From Clostridia bacterium DTU065 (lineage in GTDB: Bacteria; Bacillota; DTU065), in assembly GCA_001512545.1 (NCBI GenBank), contig LFSI01000036.1, forward strand, positions 12,041-60,853: 48,813 nt of DNA. The letters run 5' to 3'. The translations under genes and the position numbers were made by a program. Numbering within the stretch: position 1 is the first letter of the stretch; each line of letters starts with the position of its first letter. The notes under the pieces are model-generated. The model worked only from the letters and a program-made list of their open reading frames with translations. It did not search any database and had not been told where the DNA came from. Shown here one piece after another: positions 7,745 through 16,649 of the stretch.

Positions 7745-9199
7745 CTACAGGCGAGGTATTTCCTGCTTTTTCTTAGCACTTTCGCCTTTGAGGCGGATAA
7801 AAAACTTACCAATTCGATCTAAATACTCCTCAATTCTGGAGGATTGATCCTTGCTAATCCCAGAGCCACTGTACTTTGAGACTACATGCTCTTTGACCAC
7901 CTGACTGGCCTCAAGACTAATCTCTGGCCATTTCTGCTTGATTTTTTCTTCATATTCAAAAGGCGTCCAGCTGTTTTTATACTGCAAACCATGGCTGCTA
8001 CACAGCTGAATGAGCTTGTGGAAAAAAGTTTTAACTCTAGGTCTCCTAACCTTTGTTGTCGCAACCGGCTCCACCTGTTCTTCAATTTTCATCAACTGGA
8101 GCGAGGGTTCTGTAGTTCTGGATCTAGACAGGAAATGTTTAAACCATAAAAATAGTACTACAAATATCCTAGGTAGTCCACTTAACTTTTGATACTCCGA
8201 TGCGATCAATGAGTACAGTAGGTATCCTATAAGCACGGCGATTGCAATACCAGGAATAACCATAACGATGATCACCTGGAGTAAAAAAATAACCAGAAAG
8301 ATCCATCTCGATGTGGTTGGCGGCGACCCCAACTCCTCCATCTCCTGAAGGAGTCCTTCTGTCGCCACTGGTTCTCCTTCAGAACCCGCACCTTGCTGCC
8401 TGGCTCCCGTGCGATAGTGGACATTCCCTACAAGGTTCACTATAGCATTAGCAACGACTCCTTCTCGAAAGGTGAAAATGCCTTTTGGAAGCACAAGCGA
8501 CAGACTTAGCACAACTATTAAAAACACCGCTATCGACTTGAACCACAGACTCCTGTATTCTGGCGATGCAACAAGTCCCACACTTCGGGTATTGATCGCC
8601 AGTCCCCAGCGTTGAAGAAGAGCGATATACATAAAACCGAGCACCCAATAGAGAATGATGAAGTAAAAGTCCAAGCGGAAGTACACTACAGCAGCGTGCT
8701 CTACCAGCCCCAGAAACAACACCCTACGCAAGCCAATAAGCATGGAGGGTGGCCAAAACGCCCGTGCTACCTCGGTATGATGAACGGATCCTTCGTCCAA
8801 CCTAACGCTTTCCGGATTCCAGTAGGCTCTCAGCCTAGATACCATATTACCATGACTGATGCCCCAATAAACCGAAACCAGCAAACAAATGTACGGAACT
8901 AGCATCCCTTCAATATATAAAAGGCTTTTGGTCGTCGGGCTTTCAGCTCTTAAGACCAAGTTGCCAACCAAGTATACCAAAAAAGCAGCCACCGCACTAA
9001 CCAGCATCGGGCCATTGGTCTTGACTCTGGCCTGTTCAACAATGTCGAGAACGTATGCCGATATGATCAAGAAAAACAAGTACGTCAAACTAACTGCGTA
9101 AAGTTTCGTAAAGGCCATCATGAGCTGACCAATCAAAACAGCGGAGAAAAGCGGTAAGACCAACTTCAAAGCGATTGAATCAGAGTGTTCGAACTTCAA
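7745..9199 (-). CDS. TgpA-like multispanning membrane protein with C-terminal DUF4129-like domain
   Basis: About 484 residues. The N-terminal ~260 residues are strongly hydrophobic (about six membrane segments, as in the DUF3488 part of TgpA). A further membrane segment lies around 300-330. The C-terminal ~80 residues contain the DUF4129-like pattern (SHGLQYKNSWTPFEYEEKI). The extracytoplasmic transglutaminase core that normally lies between these parts in TgpA (about 700 residues) is absent: only ~50 residues occupy that place. The gene overlaps the end of the DUF58 gene. GGAGG abuts the first ATG (9208) but lies nine bases before a TTG at 9199, which I prefer. DUF58-TgpA pairs are usually linked to a MoxR ATPase; none is adjacent here. 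Confidence 0.75.
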   Translation of the reverse strand: MKFEHSDSIALKLVLPLFSAVLIGQLMMAFTKLYAVSLTYLFFLIISAYVLDIVEQARVKTNGPMLVSAVAAFLVYLVGNLVLRAESPTTKSLLYIEGMLVPYICLLVSVYWGISHGNMVSRLRAYWNPESVRLDEGSVHHTEVARAFWPPSMLIGLRRVLFLGLVEHAAVVYFRLDFYFIILYWVLGFMYIALLQRWGLAINTRSVGLVASPEYRSLWFKSIAVFLIVVLSLSLVLPKGIFTFREGVVANAIVNLVGNVHYRTGARQQGAGSEGEPVATEGLLQEMEELGSPPTTSRWIFLVIFLLQVIIVMVIPGIAIAVLIGYLLYSLIASEYQKLSGLPRIFVVLFLWFKHFLSRSRTTEPSLQLMKIEEQVEPVATTKVRRPRVKTFFHKLIQLCSSHGLQYKNSWTPFEYEEKIKQKWPEISLEASQVVKEHVVSKYSGSGISKDQSSRIEEYLDRIGKFFIRLKGESAKKKQEIPRL

Positions 9200-10379
9200 C
9201 TGTACCATCCTCCTTTATTGGAACCGCTACGAAGATCGGTATTCCAAGGCTTTGTGACTTCCTCAGATACTCCTTCTGTTCGGCCTTAACCAGTCTTTCT
9301 GTAAGAACAATCCAGACTTGCTTCCCCGCTTTTTTCGTCTGAGCTAGCCGCAACCACAGCTCATCATCTACTACTGGAGTCACAAAAATCAACGAACTAC
9401 CAAACGTAATCTCTTTCAACACCCTATCAAACAACCTAAAGTAAGGATAGGTTCGAGTGTTTTTTATCAAAGCAAGCGAGTTTAGAATGCGCAAGAACTG
9501 CTCCTTATCCGACTTTGCTGTGACTCCGAGAACGGGTAGCCCTCTGTCATCAAGGTGCTTGACGTTTCTGCCATTAGAAAAGAAAGCCACTTCGCCTTTG
9601 TTGTCAATTAACCATTTTACTAAGCTAGCCACTGTCTCTATAGCTTCTTCTAGCTTAACCTGATTCTTGTAGTCATCCAGATTGGCATTGAACAAAACGG
9701 TTGTGGTCAGTGCCTTGCGGTATTCGCTCTGTCTGGTCTTGAGTTCCATGGTCCGCGCTGTTGCTTTCCAATCTATCGTATTTAACGGATCTCCTCTTTG
9801 ATAGTCTCTGCTGCCGACAACAACAAGGGGATCTGTAGTTAAACTCATCTTGGCTTTGACGTAGGCGTGCGGCCCGACAAAACCCCTTCCCTCAAAAACC
9901 AGCTTTCTGTATCTAGGGTAAACTGTAATCTCTTGTGCAGTGTCTGTGACTTTTGAGTAGTGGAAAAGCCCCAAGACATCTGCGGAGATTACTTTCACTG
10001 GGCTAAAACTATAGACGCCTCTCTGATTGGTTTGAAATGTATACTTCAGCACCTGTCGTTTTTTGATCGGTAGAGAAAACAGTATGCGCTGCTCTCTTCC
10101 TAAAAGGCCTGAAGGAACGCTTTCTTCGGCGTAAGCCCATAAAACCGGTAATAGGCTTGGGTTTTCTAGTTCCAACACCACAGGTACAACCTCTCCAACA
10201 AAATACCCTTTGTCGATGGCTCTACGTTTGACTCTCAGCTTCAAGAGCGCAAGCTGAACCCACAGCTGGGCAAAAAGCACGGTAAGAAACAACATGTAAA
10301 CATATACATAAAGAGGAGCGCCTCCAAAAAACAGCACAATAAAAAAGGCAATCAGAATGTACCTTACCCAAACTTGCAT
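9180..10379 (-). CDS. DUF58 domain-containing protein
   Basis: A 399-residue protein with two N-terminal membrane segments (residues 5-45). A beta-rich region follows, then the DUF58 hallmark RDYQRGDPLNTIDWKATAR at about 205-223. The C-terminal part has a von Willebrand A-like fold (LIFVTPVVDDELW). DUF58 proteins usually work with MoxR AAA+ ATPases and TgpA-type membrane proteins, in processes tied to the cell envelope; the exact role is not established. Start ATG with GAGGTGGCTGT upstream. It overlaps the next gene by about 20 bases, suggesting translational coupling. Confidence 0.88.
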   Translation of the reverse strand: MQVWVRYILIAFFIVLFFGGAPLYVYVYMLFLTVLFAQLWVQLALLKLRVKRRAIDKGYFVGEVVPVVLELENPSLLPVLWAYAEESVPSGLLGREQRILFSLPIKKRQVLKYTFQTNQRGVYSFSPVKVISADVLGLFHYSKVTDTAQEITVYPRYRKLVFEGRGFVGPHAYVKAKMSLTTDPLVVVGSRDYQRGDPLNTIDWKATARTMELKTRQSEYRKALTTTVLFNANLDDYKNQVKLEEAIETVASLVKWLIDNKGEVAFFSNGRNVKHLDDRGLPVLGVTAKSDKEQFLRILNSLALIKNTRTYPYFRLFDRVLKEITFGSSLIFVTPVVDDELWLRLAQTKKAGKQVWIVLTERLVKAEQKEYLRKSQSLGIPIFVAVPIKEDGTVEVRTL

Positions 10380-10420
10380 ACAGCCACCTCACTCAACATC
10401 CATATACCCCAAATGGACAA

Positions 10421-10449
10421 AAATAAAAGAGGAGTTCAAACTCCTCTTT
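10421..10449 (-). terminator. Intrinsic terminator downstream of pyrR
   Basis: A 10-bp stem (10426-10435 with 10440-10449, loop TCAA) is followed on the minus strand by TATTTTTG. It ends the pyrR transcript before the DUF58 gene. Confidence 0.85.
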
Positions 10450-10492
10450 CAGTTAACTGCTGGTTTTTTCCTGCTGTAAAACGGCACCTGGT

Positions 10493-11038
10493 TTACTGCT
10501 TTACTCCGATATACACGCCGTCCTGCCCATCTATTTCCTTCACTCTGACCAGCACGATTTCGGACTTCGCAGTAGGTATGTTCTTACCGACATAGTCGGG
10601 ACGAATTGGCAGCTCTCGGTGACCTCTGTCCACCATCACTGCAAGCTGAATGGTCCTTGGTCTGCCCAAATCGATGAGTGCGTCCATAGCTGCCCGTGCA
10701 GTACGGCCGGTAAAGATCACATCGTCAACCAACACCACATCCATCCCTGTAACGTCACCTTCGATGTTCGTTGACTGGAGCGTCGGGGACCGATCAAGCT
10801 CGGTCAGGTCATCGCGATACAGGCTGATATCCAGATCACCTGTCATAACATCTACGCCTTCGATCTTCTTGATTTTTGCTGCCAGCCTTTTGGCGATGGG
10901 AATACCTCTAGTTTTTATTCCCACAAGGCAGATATTCTTAGGATCCGTGTTCTTCTCCAGAATCTCATGAGCGATTCTAGTAAGGGTCCTTTCAAAAACG
11001 CTGCCATCTACAATTTGCTTTTTTGCAACAACTGGCAT
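10493..11038 (-). CDS. pyrR: Bifunctional pyrimidine regulatory protein PyrR / uracil phosphoribosyltransferase
   Basis: A 181-residue PRTase-fold protein. In firmicutes PyrR binds UMP/UTP and a conserved RNA hairpin to cause transcription attenuation, and it also converts uracil plus PRPP to UMP. Visible: [11 protein letters not shown] near the N-terminus, [13 protein letters not shown], and the PRPP loop [17 protein letters not shown]. The open frame extends upstream into the leader RNA, but AAGGTGGTGG lies 6 bases before ATG 11038 and the protein begins in family register there. A PyrR-binding hairpin and terminator lie in its own leader, so it is autoregulated. No other pyr gene follows; a terminator comes directly after it. 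Confidence 0.96.
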   Translation of the reverse strand: MPVVAKKQIVDGSVFERTLTRIAHEILEKNTDPKNICLVGIKTRGIPIAKRLAAKIKKIEGVDVMTGDLDISLYRDDLTELDRSPTLQSTNIEGDVTGMDVVLVDDVIFTGRTARAAMDALIDLGRPRTIQLAVMVDRGHRELPIRPDYVGKNIPTAKSEIVLVRVKEIDGQDGVYIGVKQ

Positions 11039-11060
11039 TTTGTCCACCACCTTGTCGATT

Positions 11061-11153
11061 AAAAAAGACCACCTATCCCAAGTGGTCAAAAGGGCAAAAC
11101 CAAAACACCGTTATTTTTTGCCCTTGAAGCCTCTCTGGACGTTCTTAAAGGTT
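11061..11153 (-). promoter_or_regulatory. PyrR-binding transcription attenuator (pyr leader)
   Basis: The minus-strand leader reads CCTTTAAGAACG then TCCAGAGAGGCTT (plus 11127-11139), the conserved PyrR-binding loop, closed by CCTT/AAGG. A potential antiterminator pairs the AAGGGCAAAA region (plus 11115-11125) with TTTTGCCCTTTT (plus 11088-11099). The terminator is GACCAC/GTGGTC (plus 11067-11072 and 11082-11087) plus six T. When UMP/UTP is high, PyrR would stabilise the binding hairpin and favour termination before pyrR. Confidence 0.92.
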
Positions 11154-11159
11154 GCCTAA

Positions 11160-11188
11160 AATATACTCAATTTTGATACCTTTGTCAA
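11160..11188 (-). promoter_or_regulatory. Promoter of pyrR
   Basis: TTGACA (11183-11188), 17-base spacer, TATATT (11160-11165). It overlaps the rluD stop codon, and transcription would begin just before the PyrR-binding hairpin. Confidence 0.85.
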
Positions 11189-12078
11189 TACAGCCTCCGG
11201 AGTTCAGCTCTGAACTCTTCGGGCAGAGAAGCGGCAAACTGCATGGACTCTCCGGTAATGGGATGGACAAACTTCAACACTGCAGCGTGAAGCATCAAAG
11301 GTGAACCCCCAGCTATGCAATCGGGATTGTAGACCTCGTCTCCCACTATCGGATGCCCTGCAAATGCCATGTGAACTCTAATCTGATGGGTTCTTCCGGT
11401 CTCAAGCTCCAAACGAACGAAACTGTTTTTTTCAAACAACCTCAGGACCTTAAAGTGAGTCACCGCCCTGCGCCCACCCTCTACAACCGCCATTTTTGTC
11501 CGGTTTTTCGGGTTTCGACCGATAGGCGCATTGATGGTCCCTTCAAGGGCGGTCATACGACCTTTAACTACGGCGACATAGATCCTTTTTATCTCATGGG
11601 TCTGTAGAGCTTGGCTGAGCATTTGATGGGTCTTGTCATCTTTGGCAATCAACAACAGCCCGCTTGTTTCCTTGTCCAAGCGGTGAACAATACCCGGCCT
11701 GATCTCCCCGCCTATTCCGGAAAGATCAGTGCAATAACCTAAAAGAGCATTGACCAAAGTGCCGGAACTGTGACCTTTTGACGGATGCACCACCATGCCC
11801 CGAGGCTTGTTGATTACCAGAAGGTGCGGATCTTCGTAGATGACCTCCAAATCAATCTCTTCCGCTTTCAGTTCCACTGCTTTTGGCTCGGGCTTTTCCA
11901 GGACAACAACGTCCCCCTCTGCCACAAGATCGCCGGCTTTGGCGGTCTTTCCGTTAAGTGTTATCCGGCCTTCCTTTGCCAATTTCTGTACCATAGACCT
12001 GGAGAGATCGGAGTTTGCTGCTATGTACTTGTCCAGCCTCTCCTTGGATCCAGTTACGTTAAACGTCAGACGCACCAT
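11185..12078 (-). CDS. RluD-family 23S rRNA pseudouridine synthase (YlyB-like)
   Basis: A 297-residue protein. Residues about 9-60 are an S4 RNA-binding domain (ERLDKYIAANSDLSRSMVQKL). The catalytic domain holds the GIVHRLDKETSGLL motif with the nucleophilic Asp, and GRTHQIRVHMAFAGHPIVGD near the C-terminus. It converts specific uridines in ribosomal RNA to pseudouridine. The frame could start at 12096, but AGAGGA lies before ATG 12078 (MVRLTF), which matches the family start. It overlaps lspA by 20 bases, as the lspA-rluD-pyrR order in Bacillus predicts. Confidence 0.94.
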   Translation of the reverse strand: MVRLTFNVTGSKERLDKYIAANSDLSRSMVQKLAKEGRITLNGKTAKAGDLVAEGDVVVLEKPEPKAVELKAEEIDLEVIYEDPHLLVINKPRGMVVHPSKGHSSGTLVNALLGYCTDLSGIGGEIRPGIVHRLDKETSGLLLIAKDDKTHQMLSQALQTHEIKRIYVAVVKGRMTALEGTINAPIGRNPKNRTKMAVVEGGRRAVTHFKVLRLFEKNSFVRLELETGRTHQIRVHMAFAGHPIVGDEVYNPDCIAGGSPLMLHAAVLKFVHPITGESMQFAASLPEEFRAELRRLY

Positions 12079-12517
12079 CTTTATGATTCCTCTCATTAAG
12101 AACTAAGCCGACTAAGAGCAGGAAGATTCCAATGGTAATCCCAATATCGGCAACGTTAAACACGCTGAAAAAAGGTACATCAATAAAATCCACTACATAC
12201 CCCAAAAAAGCCCTGTCGATGGCATTGCCAAGAGCGCCGGCTGCAGCAAGAGGTGCACCCCACCTGGCTAGGGGAATGCTGTTGATCTTCTCACGCTCCA
12301 CGATCAGATAAACTACAAAAACAACTGCGATGGGAACGAGAAGCCAGGATTTCCCTGCAAGCATGCCAAACGCGGCGCCGTAATTTTTTACCAAAGAGAT
12401 GTTGAGTACACCCGGGATGATCTCAATAGTTTCGTACCACGACATCACTTTTGGCAGGATGATTTTCGTCAGTTGATCCAAAACAAGCCAAAAAATGGCA
12501 ATTGCGATAGATATCAA
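12059..12517 (-). CDS. lspA: Lipoprotein signal peptidase (signal peptidase II)
   Basis: A 152-residue, four-helix membrane aspartyl protease that cleaves the signal peptide of diacylglyceryl-modified prolipoproteins. The two catalytic Asp lie in GALGNAIDR and FNVADIGI; the upstream NYGAAFGML region is also conserved. The start appears to be TTG at 12517, with an AAGGGG-type SD about ten bases upstream; an ATT two codons earlier is also spaced well from GGAGG. At least one client is visible here: the lipoprotein at 48441. Confidence 0.95.
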   Translation of the reverse strand: MISIAIAIFWLVLDQLTKIILPKVMSWYETIEIIPGVLNISLVKNYGAAFGMLAGKSWLLVPIAVVFVVYLIVEREKINSIPLARWGAPLAAAGALGNAIDRAFLGYVVDFIDVPFFSVFNVADIGITIGIFLLLVGLVLNERNHKDGASDV

Positions 12518-12543
12518 GACAATCTGACCCCTTCCTCCTAACT

Positions 12544-12572
12544 ATAATACCCTGCAGAAATTTTCTTGGCAA
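12544..12572 (-). promoter_or_regulatory. Promoter of lspA-rluD
   Basis: TTGCCA (12567-12572), 17-base spacer, TATTAT (12544-12549), just after the terminator of the upstream gene. Confidence 0.7.
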
Positions 12573-12596
12573 TAAAATAAGCCGCTCAAAGCGGCT
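12571..12596 (-). terminator. Terminator of the DUF5665-dksA-like unit
   Basis: AGCCGCT (12580-12586) pairs with AGCGGCT (12590-12596) around a CAA loop, followed on the minus strand by TATTTTATT. The stop codon of the DksA-like gene lies inside the hairpin. Confidence 0.85.
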
Positions 12597-13071
12597 CATC
12601 TTCCCGTTCGTATAGGTCGTTTTCACCATCCTGAAACGTGTTGGAGCTACCCCACACCGCCATTTCGTCCCAAAACTCATTTGGTTCAAGGTTCCCTTGC
12701 GGTAGCATGTACGTTTCGTCGTCTGGAAGTTCCTTTGCACAATCTATGCAGGTTTGTACCTCAGGCAAGACGCTCAATCTAGCATCGTCGATAGGCCTGC
12801 CACAAACTGTACAGATCCCGTACGTGCCCTTTTTCAGAGCGTCCTCTGCTTTATCAACATCTTCTAGCGACTTTTCGGCTCTGTGTCTAATCGCTTGATC
12901 CTGTTCTCTAAGAAAGAGGTCCGTGCCGGTGTCTAGGTGGTTGTCAAAGGAGGCAAGCTCACCTGCCCATTCGGAAAACCTCTCTTTGGTTCTGTGATCT
13001 ATCCTTTCCACGATCTGCGAAAGCTCCTCTCTGCGTCGTCTGAGTTTTTCCCTGATATCGCTGTAGTCCAC
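12586..13071 (-). CDS. TraR/DksA-type C4 zinc-finger protein, YteA/YlyA-like
   Basis: A 161-residue protein. An N-terminal coiled coil (REKLRRRREELSQIVERID) is followed by the YteA-like FDNHLDTGTDLFLREQD block. The C-terminal DksA zinc finger is CTVC then CIDC (C-X2-C-X17-C-X2-C) after DALKKGTYGIC. Relatives in firmicutes are YteA/YlyA; some modulate RNA polymerase and sporulation genes. The open frame runs 64 codons further upstream, but that part is out-of-frame shadow of the DUF5665 gene. GGAGG seven bases before GTG 13071 fixes the start. Confidence 0.92.
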   Translation of the reverse strand: MDYSDIREKLRRRREELSQIVERIDHRTKERFSEWAGELASFDNHLDTGTDLFLREQDQAIRHRAEKSLEDVDKAEDALKKGTYGICTVCGRPIDDARLSVLPEVQTCIDCAKELPDDETYMLPQGNLEPNEFWDEMAVWGSSNTFQDGENDLYEREDEPL

Positions 13072-13082
13072 ACAGACTCCTC

Positions 13083-13352
13083 CTACAGATTCAGTTGAGT
13101 TAGCTTGATGAGTTTTGCCAAGAACTGGCTGATAACCGGAAGATTCAAAGCTGCAAGCTTGCCAAGGAGTAAAAACACAATACCTGCAACAATGGTTGCG
13201 CCTAGAGCGCCTCCTACGCCTCTGGCCACCCCTGCGATAAACTGACGCCATAAAAGCAGCCAAGTTCTCTTTTCACTAAGCCAGTACGCCTTCTTCATCT
13301 CCGACTGCAGTTCTTCAAGTAACCTCGCGAGCTTCTTTCTTTGATCTTCCAT
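13083..13352 (-). CDS. DUF5665-like small membrane protein
   Basis: An 89-residue protein with a charged helical N-terminus (residues 1-30) and one or two membrane segments (GVGGALGATIVAGIVFLLLG, then LPVISQFLAKLIKLTQ). This layout and its location beside ileS match DUF5665 proteins of clostridia, whose function is unknown. Start ATG 13352 with GGGGAG nine bases upstream. It ends 11 bases before the DksA-like start, so the two are probably co-transcribed. Confidence 0.82.
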   Translation of the reverse strand: MEDQRKKLARLLEELQSEMKKAYWLSEKRTWLLLWRQFIAGVARGVGGALGATIVAGIVFLLLGKLAALNLPVISQFLAKLIKLTQLNL

Positions 13353-13452
13353 GCGGTGCCACTCCCCTACTAGTAGTAATCTCTCCGTAGCGAAAAAAAA
13401 AGACCGGTTTATTTCTGGATGGGCTTGCTGAAAATAGCAGCTGTCTTGTGTG

Positions 13453-13482
13453 CAAAAAAAACGAGGGTGGTTAACCCTCGTT
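13453..13482 (-). terminator. Intrinsic terminator of ileS
   Basis: AACGAGGGT (13460-13468) pairs with ACCCTCGTT (13474-13482), loop of five, followed by eight T on the minus strand. Confidence 0.93.
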
Positions 13483-13487
13483 AAGTG

Positions 13488-16250
13488 TTATTGTAAGCTT
13501 TCTTTCAGCACACTGCTGCACCTGGAGCAGACTTCTGGATGGTCTTTATCCTGCCCGACGGTGGTGGAGTAGTTCCAGCAGCGTTCGCATTTTTCTCCTT
13601 CTGCCAAAGTATAGCCGATGGACACATCCAGATCCTCGAACTCTACTTCTTCCTCACCGCCGCCAATCTTCACATCGGAAACGATGAACAGACTTGGCAG
13701 TTCGGGAAGGATCTCTTCCACCCACTTCCTGCTTTCATCAGTCAGCGGGTTGATCCAAACAGCAGCTTCGAGACCCTGGCCGATCTTCTTCTTGCTTCTT
13801 GCGATCTCCAGAACCTTCAGTGCTGCGTCTCTGAGTTCCAACTTCTTCTCGTAATCTTCGAGAATTTCTGGGTTTTTGTACCGGGCATCAAGTTCCGCCC
13901 AGCCGGCAAGGAACACGCTCTCTTCCCTATCTCCAGGCAGATATCCGTAGACCTCGTCAGAGGTGTGGGGAATAATCGGAGCAAGGAATGGCAAGAGAGT
14001 CCTGGTAACTTCGTACAGTACGGTCTGTGCTGCTCTGCGGCTGACGCTGTCTTTCCCGTCGCAGTAGAGGCGATCCTTAATCACATCAAGGTACAGAGCG
14101 CTCATGTCCACCGCACAGAAGTTGTGCACTGAATGGAAAACCACATGGAACTGGTAATCATCGTACGCTTTGGTGACCTTCTCTGTAAGTTCGTAGAGTC
14201 TTGCCAGAACCCACTTATCGATAGATCTCAAATCCTCGTAGCTTACGCTATCGGTCTTTGGATCAAAGTCTGCCATGTTCTGCACCAGGAATCTAAAGGT
14301 GTTTCTGATACGACGGTAGACTTCTGTAATCTGTTTGAGTAGGTTGTCAGATACGCTGATGTCCGAGCTGTAGTCAGCTGAAGCGACCCATAGCCTCAAG
14401 ATGTCAGCACCAAGCTTTTTCACGACGTCGTTTGGCGAAATGGAGTTGCCCAAAGACTTGGACATCTTCCTGCCCTGTTCATCGACGATAAAGCCGTGAG
14501 TGAGAACTGACTTGTACGGCGCTTTGCCGGTTGTTGCCACAGACGTCAAAAGAGACGACTGGAACCAACCTCTGTGCTGGTCCGAACCTTCCAGATACAT
14601 ATCAGCAGGCCAGGACAGCTCAGGTCTGGTCTTCAACACAGCTGCGTGCGAGGAACCTGAGTCGAACCAAACGTCCATGATGTCTTTTTCTTTAACGAAG
14701 TTATCGCTGCCGCATTCGGAACACTTGGTGCCTTCAGGCAGGATCTCTTTTGCAGAGTATTTGAACCATGCCACAGAACCTTCTTTAGCGAAGAGTTCAC
14801 GAACGGCATTGATGGTGTCGTCGTTGATCAGTTCTTTGCCGCAGTCTTCACAGTAGAACACCGGCAGAGGTACGCCCCAGGTTCTCTGACGGGAAATGCA
14901 CCAGTCGCGTCTTTCTCTGACCATGTTAGCGATGCGGTCCTTGCCCCAACCAGGGATCCATTTAACCTCATCGATTGCCTTCAACGCTTCTTCTCTAAAC
15001 CCATCAACTGAAGCAAACCACTGACTGGTCGCTCTGAAGATAATCGGGTTGTGGCACCTCCAGCAGTGCGGATACTGGTGAGTGATCCAGCCCATCTTCA
15101 GGAGATGACCGTTTTCGGAAAGGTCCTTTACAACCTGCTTGCCGCCTTCATCAAGGCTGAGTCCTGCGTACTGCTCTGCCTCTTCGGTGAAGTAGCCGCG
15201 ATCATCAACTGGTGAAAATGCAGGCAAGCCGTACTCCATACCTACTTCGAAGTCCTCAAGACCGTGTCCAGGAGCGGTGTGGACGCACCCCGTACCGCCT
15301 TCCAGCGTAACGTGGGTTCCCAGGATCACCACAGAGTCACGATCATGGAGAGGATGTTTGCACCTGATGCCTTCCACGTCGCTGCCCTTGAACTTGGCAA
15401 GAACCTCGTAGTCTGCAAAACCCAGTTCGGTTACGACATTTTCCAGGAGGCCTTCTGCAACAACGTAGTTCTTATCACCGACTTTGACCTTGACGTAGTC
15501 AAAGTCTGGGTGCACGGCAATGGCCAGGTTTGCAGGAATGGTCCAGGGTGTGGTAGTCCAGATCACAAAGGCATCTCCTGCTTCCACAGAACCCTTGCCC
15601 TCAACTACATCAAACGCTACGTAAATCGAAGGAGACTTGTGATCGCCGTACTCGATCTCCGCTTCTGCTAGTACAGTTTCGCAGCTTGTACACCAGTAGA
15701 CCGGCTTCAGACCTTTGTAGATATATCCCTTCTTGAACATCTCGCCGAATACGCCGATCTGCACTGCCTCATAGTCCGGAGTGAGAGTGATGTAGGAGTT
15801 CTCCCAGTCTCCCCAGAGCCCGAGCCTCTGCATATCGGCTTTTTGCACTTCAATCCAGTGATGGGCGTAGTCACGGCACTTCTCCCTAAACTCAACAGGA
15901 TCGATGGTGTGCCTGTTCAGCTTCATCTCCTTGATCATTGCCTGTTCGATAGGCAGACCGTGAGTATCCCAGCCGTGAACGTAGGGAGTGTAGTATCCTC
16001 TCAAAGCTTTGTACTTTACGATGATGTCCTTAAGAGTCTTGTTCAGCGCATGGCCGATGTGAATGTGGCCGTTAGCAAATGGAGGGCCATCGTGGAGGAT
16101 GAACTTCTCGCCCTTTTCGTTCTTCTTTAACACTTTGAAATAGATATCTTGTTCGTCCCACGCCTTTTGCATCTGCGGTTCCCGTTCAGGCAGATTTGCC
16201 CTCATGGGAAACACGTTAGCGGGAAGCTGTAGGGTTTTACTGTAATCCAT
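13488..16250 (-). CDS. ileS: Isoleucyl-tRNA synthetase
   Basis: A 920-residue class I aminoacyl-tRNA synthetase that charges tRNA-Ile. The HIGH motif is in PPFANGHIHIGHALNK (residues ~58-71) and KMSKS in GRKMSKSLGNS (~590-605). The CP1 editing domain lies between, with GTGCVHTAPGHG. The C-terminus carries a zinc finger (CERCWNYS then CSRC), the bacterial type with a C-terminal Zn site. Start ATG with GGAGGTAGGATAA upstream. Expression is controlled by the T-box at 16263-16505. Length and motifs are normal. Confidence 0.98.
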   Translation of the reverse strand: MDYSKTLQLPANVFPMRANLPEREPQMQKAWDEQDIYFKVLKKNEKGEKFILHDGPPFANGHIHIGHALNKTLKDIIVKYKALRGYYTPYVHGWDTHGLPIEQAMIKEMKLNRHTIDPVEFREKCRDYAHHWIEVQKADMQRLGLWGDWENSYITLTPDYEAVQIGVFGEMFKKGYIYKGLKPVYWCTSCETVLAEAEIEYGDHKSPSIYVAFDVVEGKGSVEAGDAFVIWTTTPWTIPANLAIAVHPDFDYVKVKVGDKNYVVAEGLLENVVTELGFADYEVLAKFKGSDVEGIRCKHPLHDRDSVVILGTHVTLEGGTGCVHTAPGHGLEDFEVGMEYGLPAFSPVDDRGYFTEEAEQYAGLSLDEGGKQVVKDLSENGHLLKMGWITHQYPHCWRCHNPIIFRATSQWFASVDGFREEALKAIDEVKWIPGWGKDRIANMVRERRDWCISRQRTWGVPLPVFYCEDCGKELINDDTINAVRELFAKEGSVAWFKYSAKEILPEGTKCSECGSDNFVKEKDIMDVWFDSGSSHAAVLKTRPELSWPADMYLEGSDQHRGWFQSSLLTSVATTGKAPYKSVLTHGFIVDEQGRKMSKSLGNSISPNDVVKKLGADILRLWVASADYSSDISVSDNLLKQITEVYRRIRNTFRFLVQNMADFDPKTDSVSYEDLRSIDKWVLARLYELTEKVTKAYDDYQFHVVFHSVHNFCAVDMSALYLDVIKDRLYCDGKDSVSRRAAQTVLYEVTRTLLPFLAPIIPHTSDEVYGYLPGDREESVFLAGWAELDARYKNPEILEDYEKKLELRDAALKVLEIARSKKKIGQGLEAAVWINPLTDESRKWVEEILPELPSLFIVSDVKIGGGEEEVEFEDLDVSIGYTLAEGEKCERCWNYSTTVGQDKDHPEVCSRCSSVLKESLQ

Positions 16251-16262
16251 TTATCCTACCTC

Positions 16263-16505
16263 CAAAAAAAATCCCGTCCCAGACAAGGGACGGGAAAAGA
16301 TTTCTACCCGCGGTACCACCCAAGTTGACCTGTATCGTATGCTACAGGTCCTCTCTTGGCCGGTTAACGGTGGCAGCCGGCACGGCTTACTTTCACTTCA
16401 ACCGTACACTCAGGGATGATTTTCATCAACTTCTGCTGACCGGGCTCGCACCTAACCCCGGCTCTCTTACAGCTTTCGCCGACTACTCGTTCCCTTCATC
16501 GATTT
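16263..16505 (-). promoter_or_regulatory. T-box leader with isoleucine specifier AUC
   Basis: The T-box GGGTGGTACCGCGGGTAG (plus 16304-16321) precedes a terminator with a 9-bp stem TCCCGTCCC/GGGACGGGA (plus 16272-16280 and 16287-16295) and eight T. In stem I the helix AGGGA/TCCCT lies below, and TCGGC/GTTGA above, a specifier loop with ACGAGTAG on one side and TGAAAATCA on the other. The triplet ATC (plus 16418-16420) is followed by A, as specifiers usually are. Uncharged tRNA-Ile should promote readthrough into ileS. Confidence 0.95.
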
Positions 16506-16524
16506 GCAGAAAATATTATTAACT

Positions 16525-16553
16525 ATTATAAGGGTTTCTTCAACCCGAATCAA
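16525..16553 (-). promoter_or_regulatory. Promoter of the ileS T-box transcript
   Basis: TTGATT (16548-16553), 17-base spacer, consensus TATAAT (16525-16530). Confidence 0.75.
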
Positions 16554-16582
16554 GTGGAGTGTGGTCAATTTTCGCAGGACAA

Positions 16583-16610
16583 TTGACACCAAACAGCGAA
16601 CGCCTATAAT
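16583..16610 (+). promoter_or_regulatory. Promoter of the MerR-family gene
   Basis: TTGACA (16583-16588), 16-base spacer, TATAAT (16605-16610), divergent from the ileS promoter. AACGTATGCGTT just downstream is a small inverted repeat and a candidate site for autoregulation. Confidence 0.8.
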
Positions 16611-16649
16611 GAAAGCGTAACGTATGCGTTTCAGTAAAGGTGGGTACAC

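Noticed and set aside
13072-13263. N-terminal extension of the DksA-like protein
   Set aside because: Arg-rich shadow of the DUF5665 gene; the SD places the start at GTG 13071.
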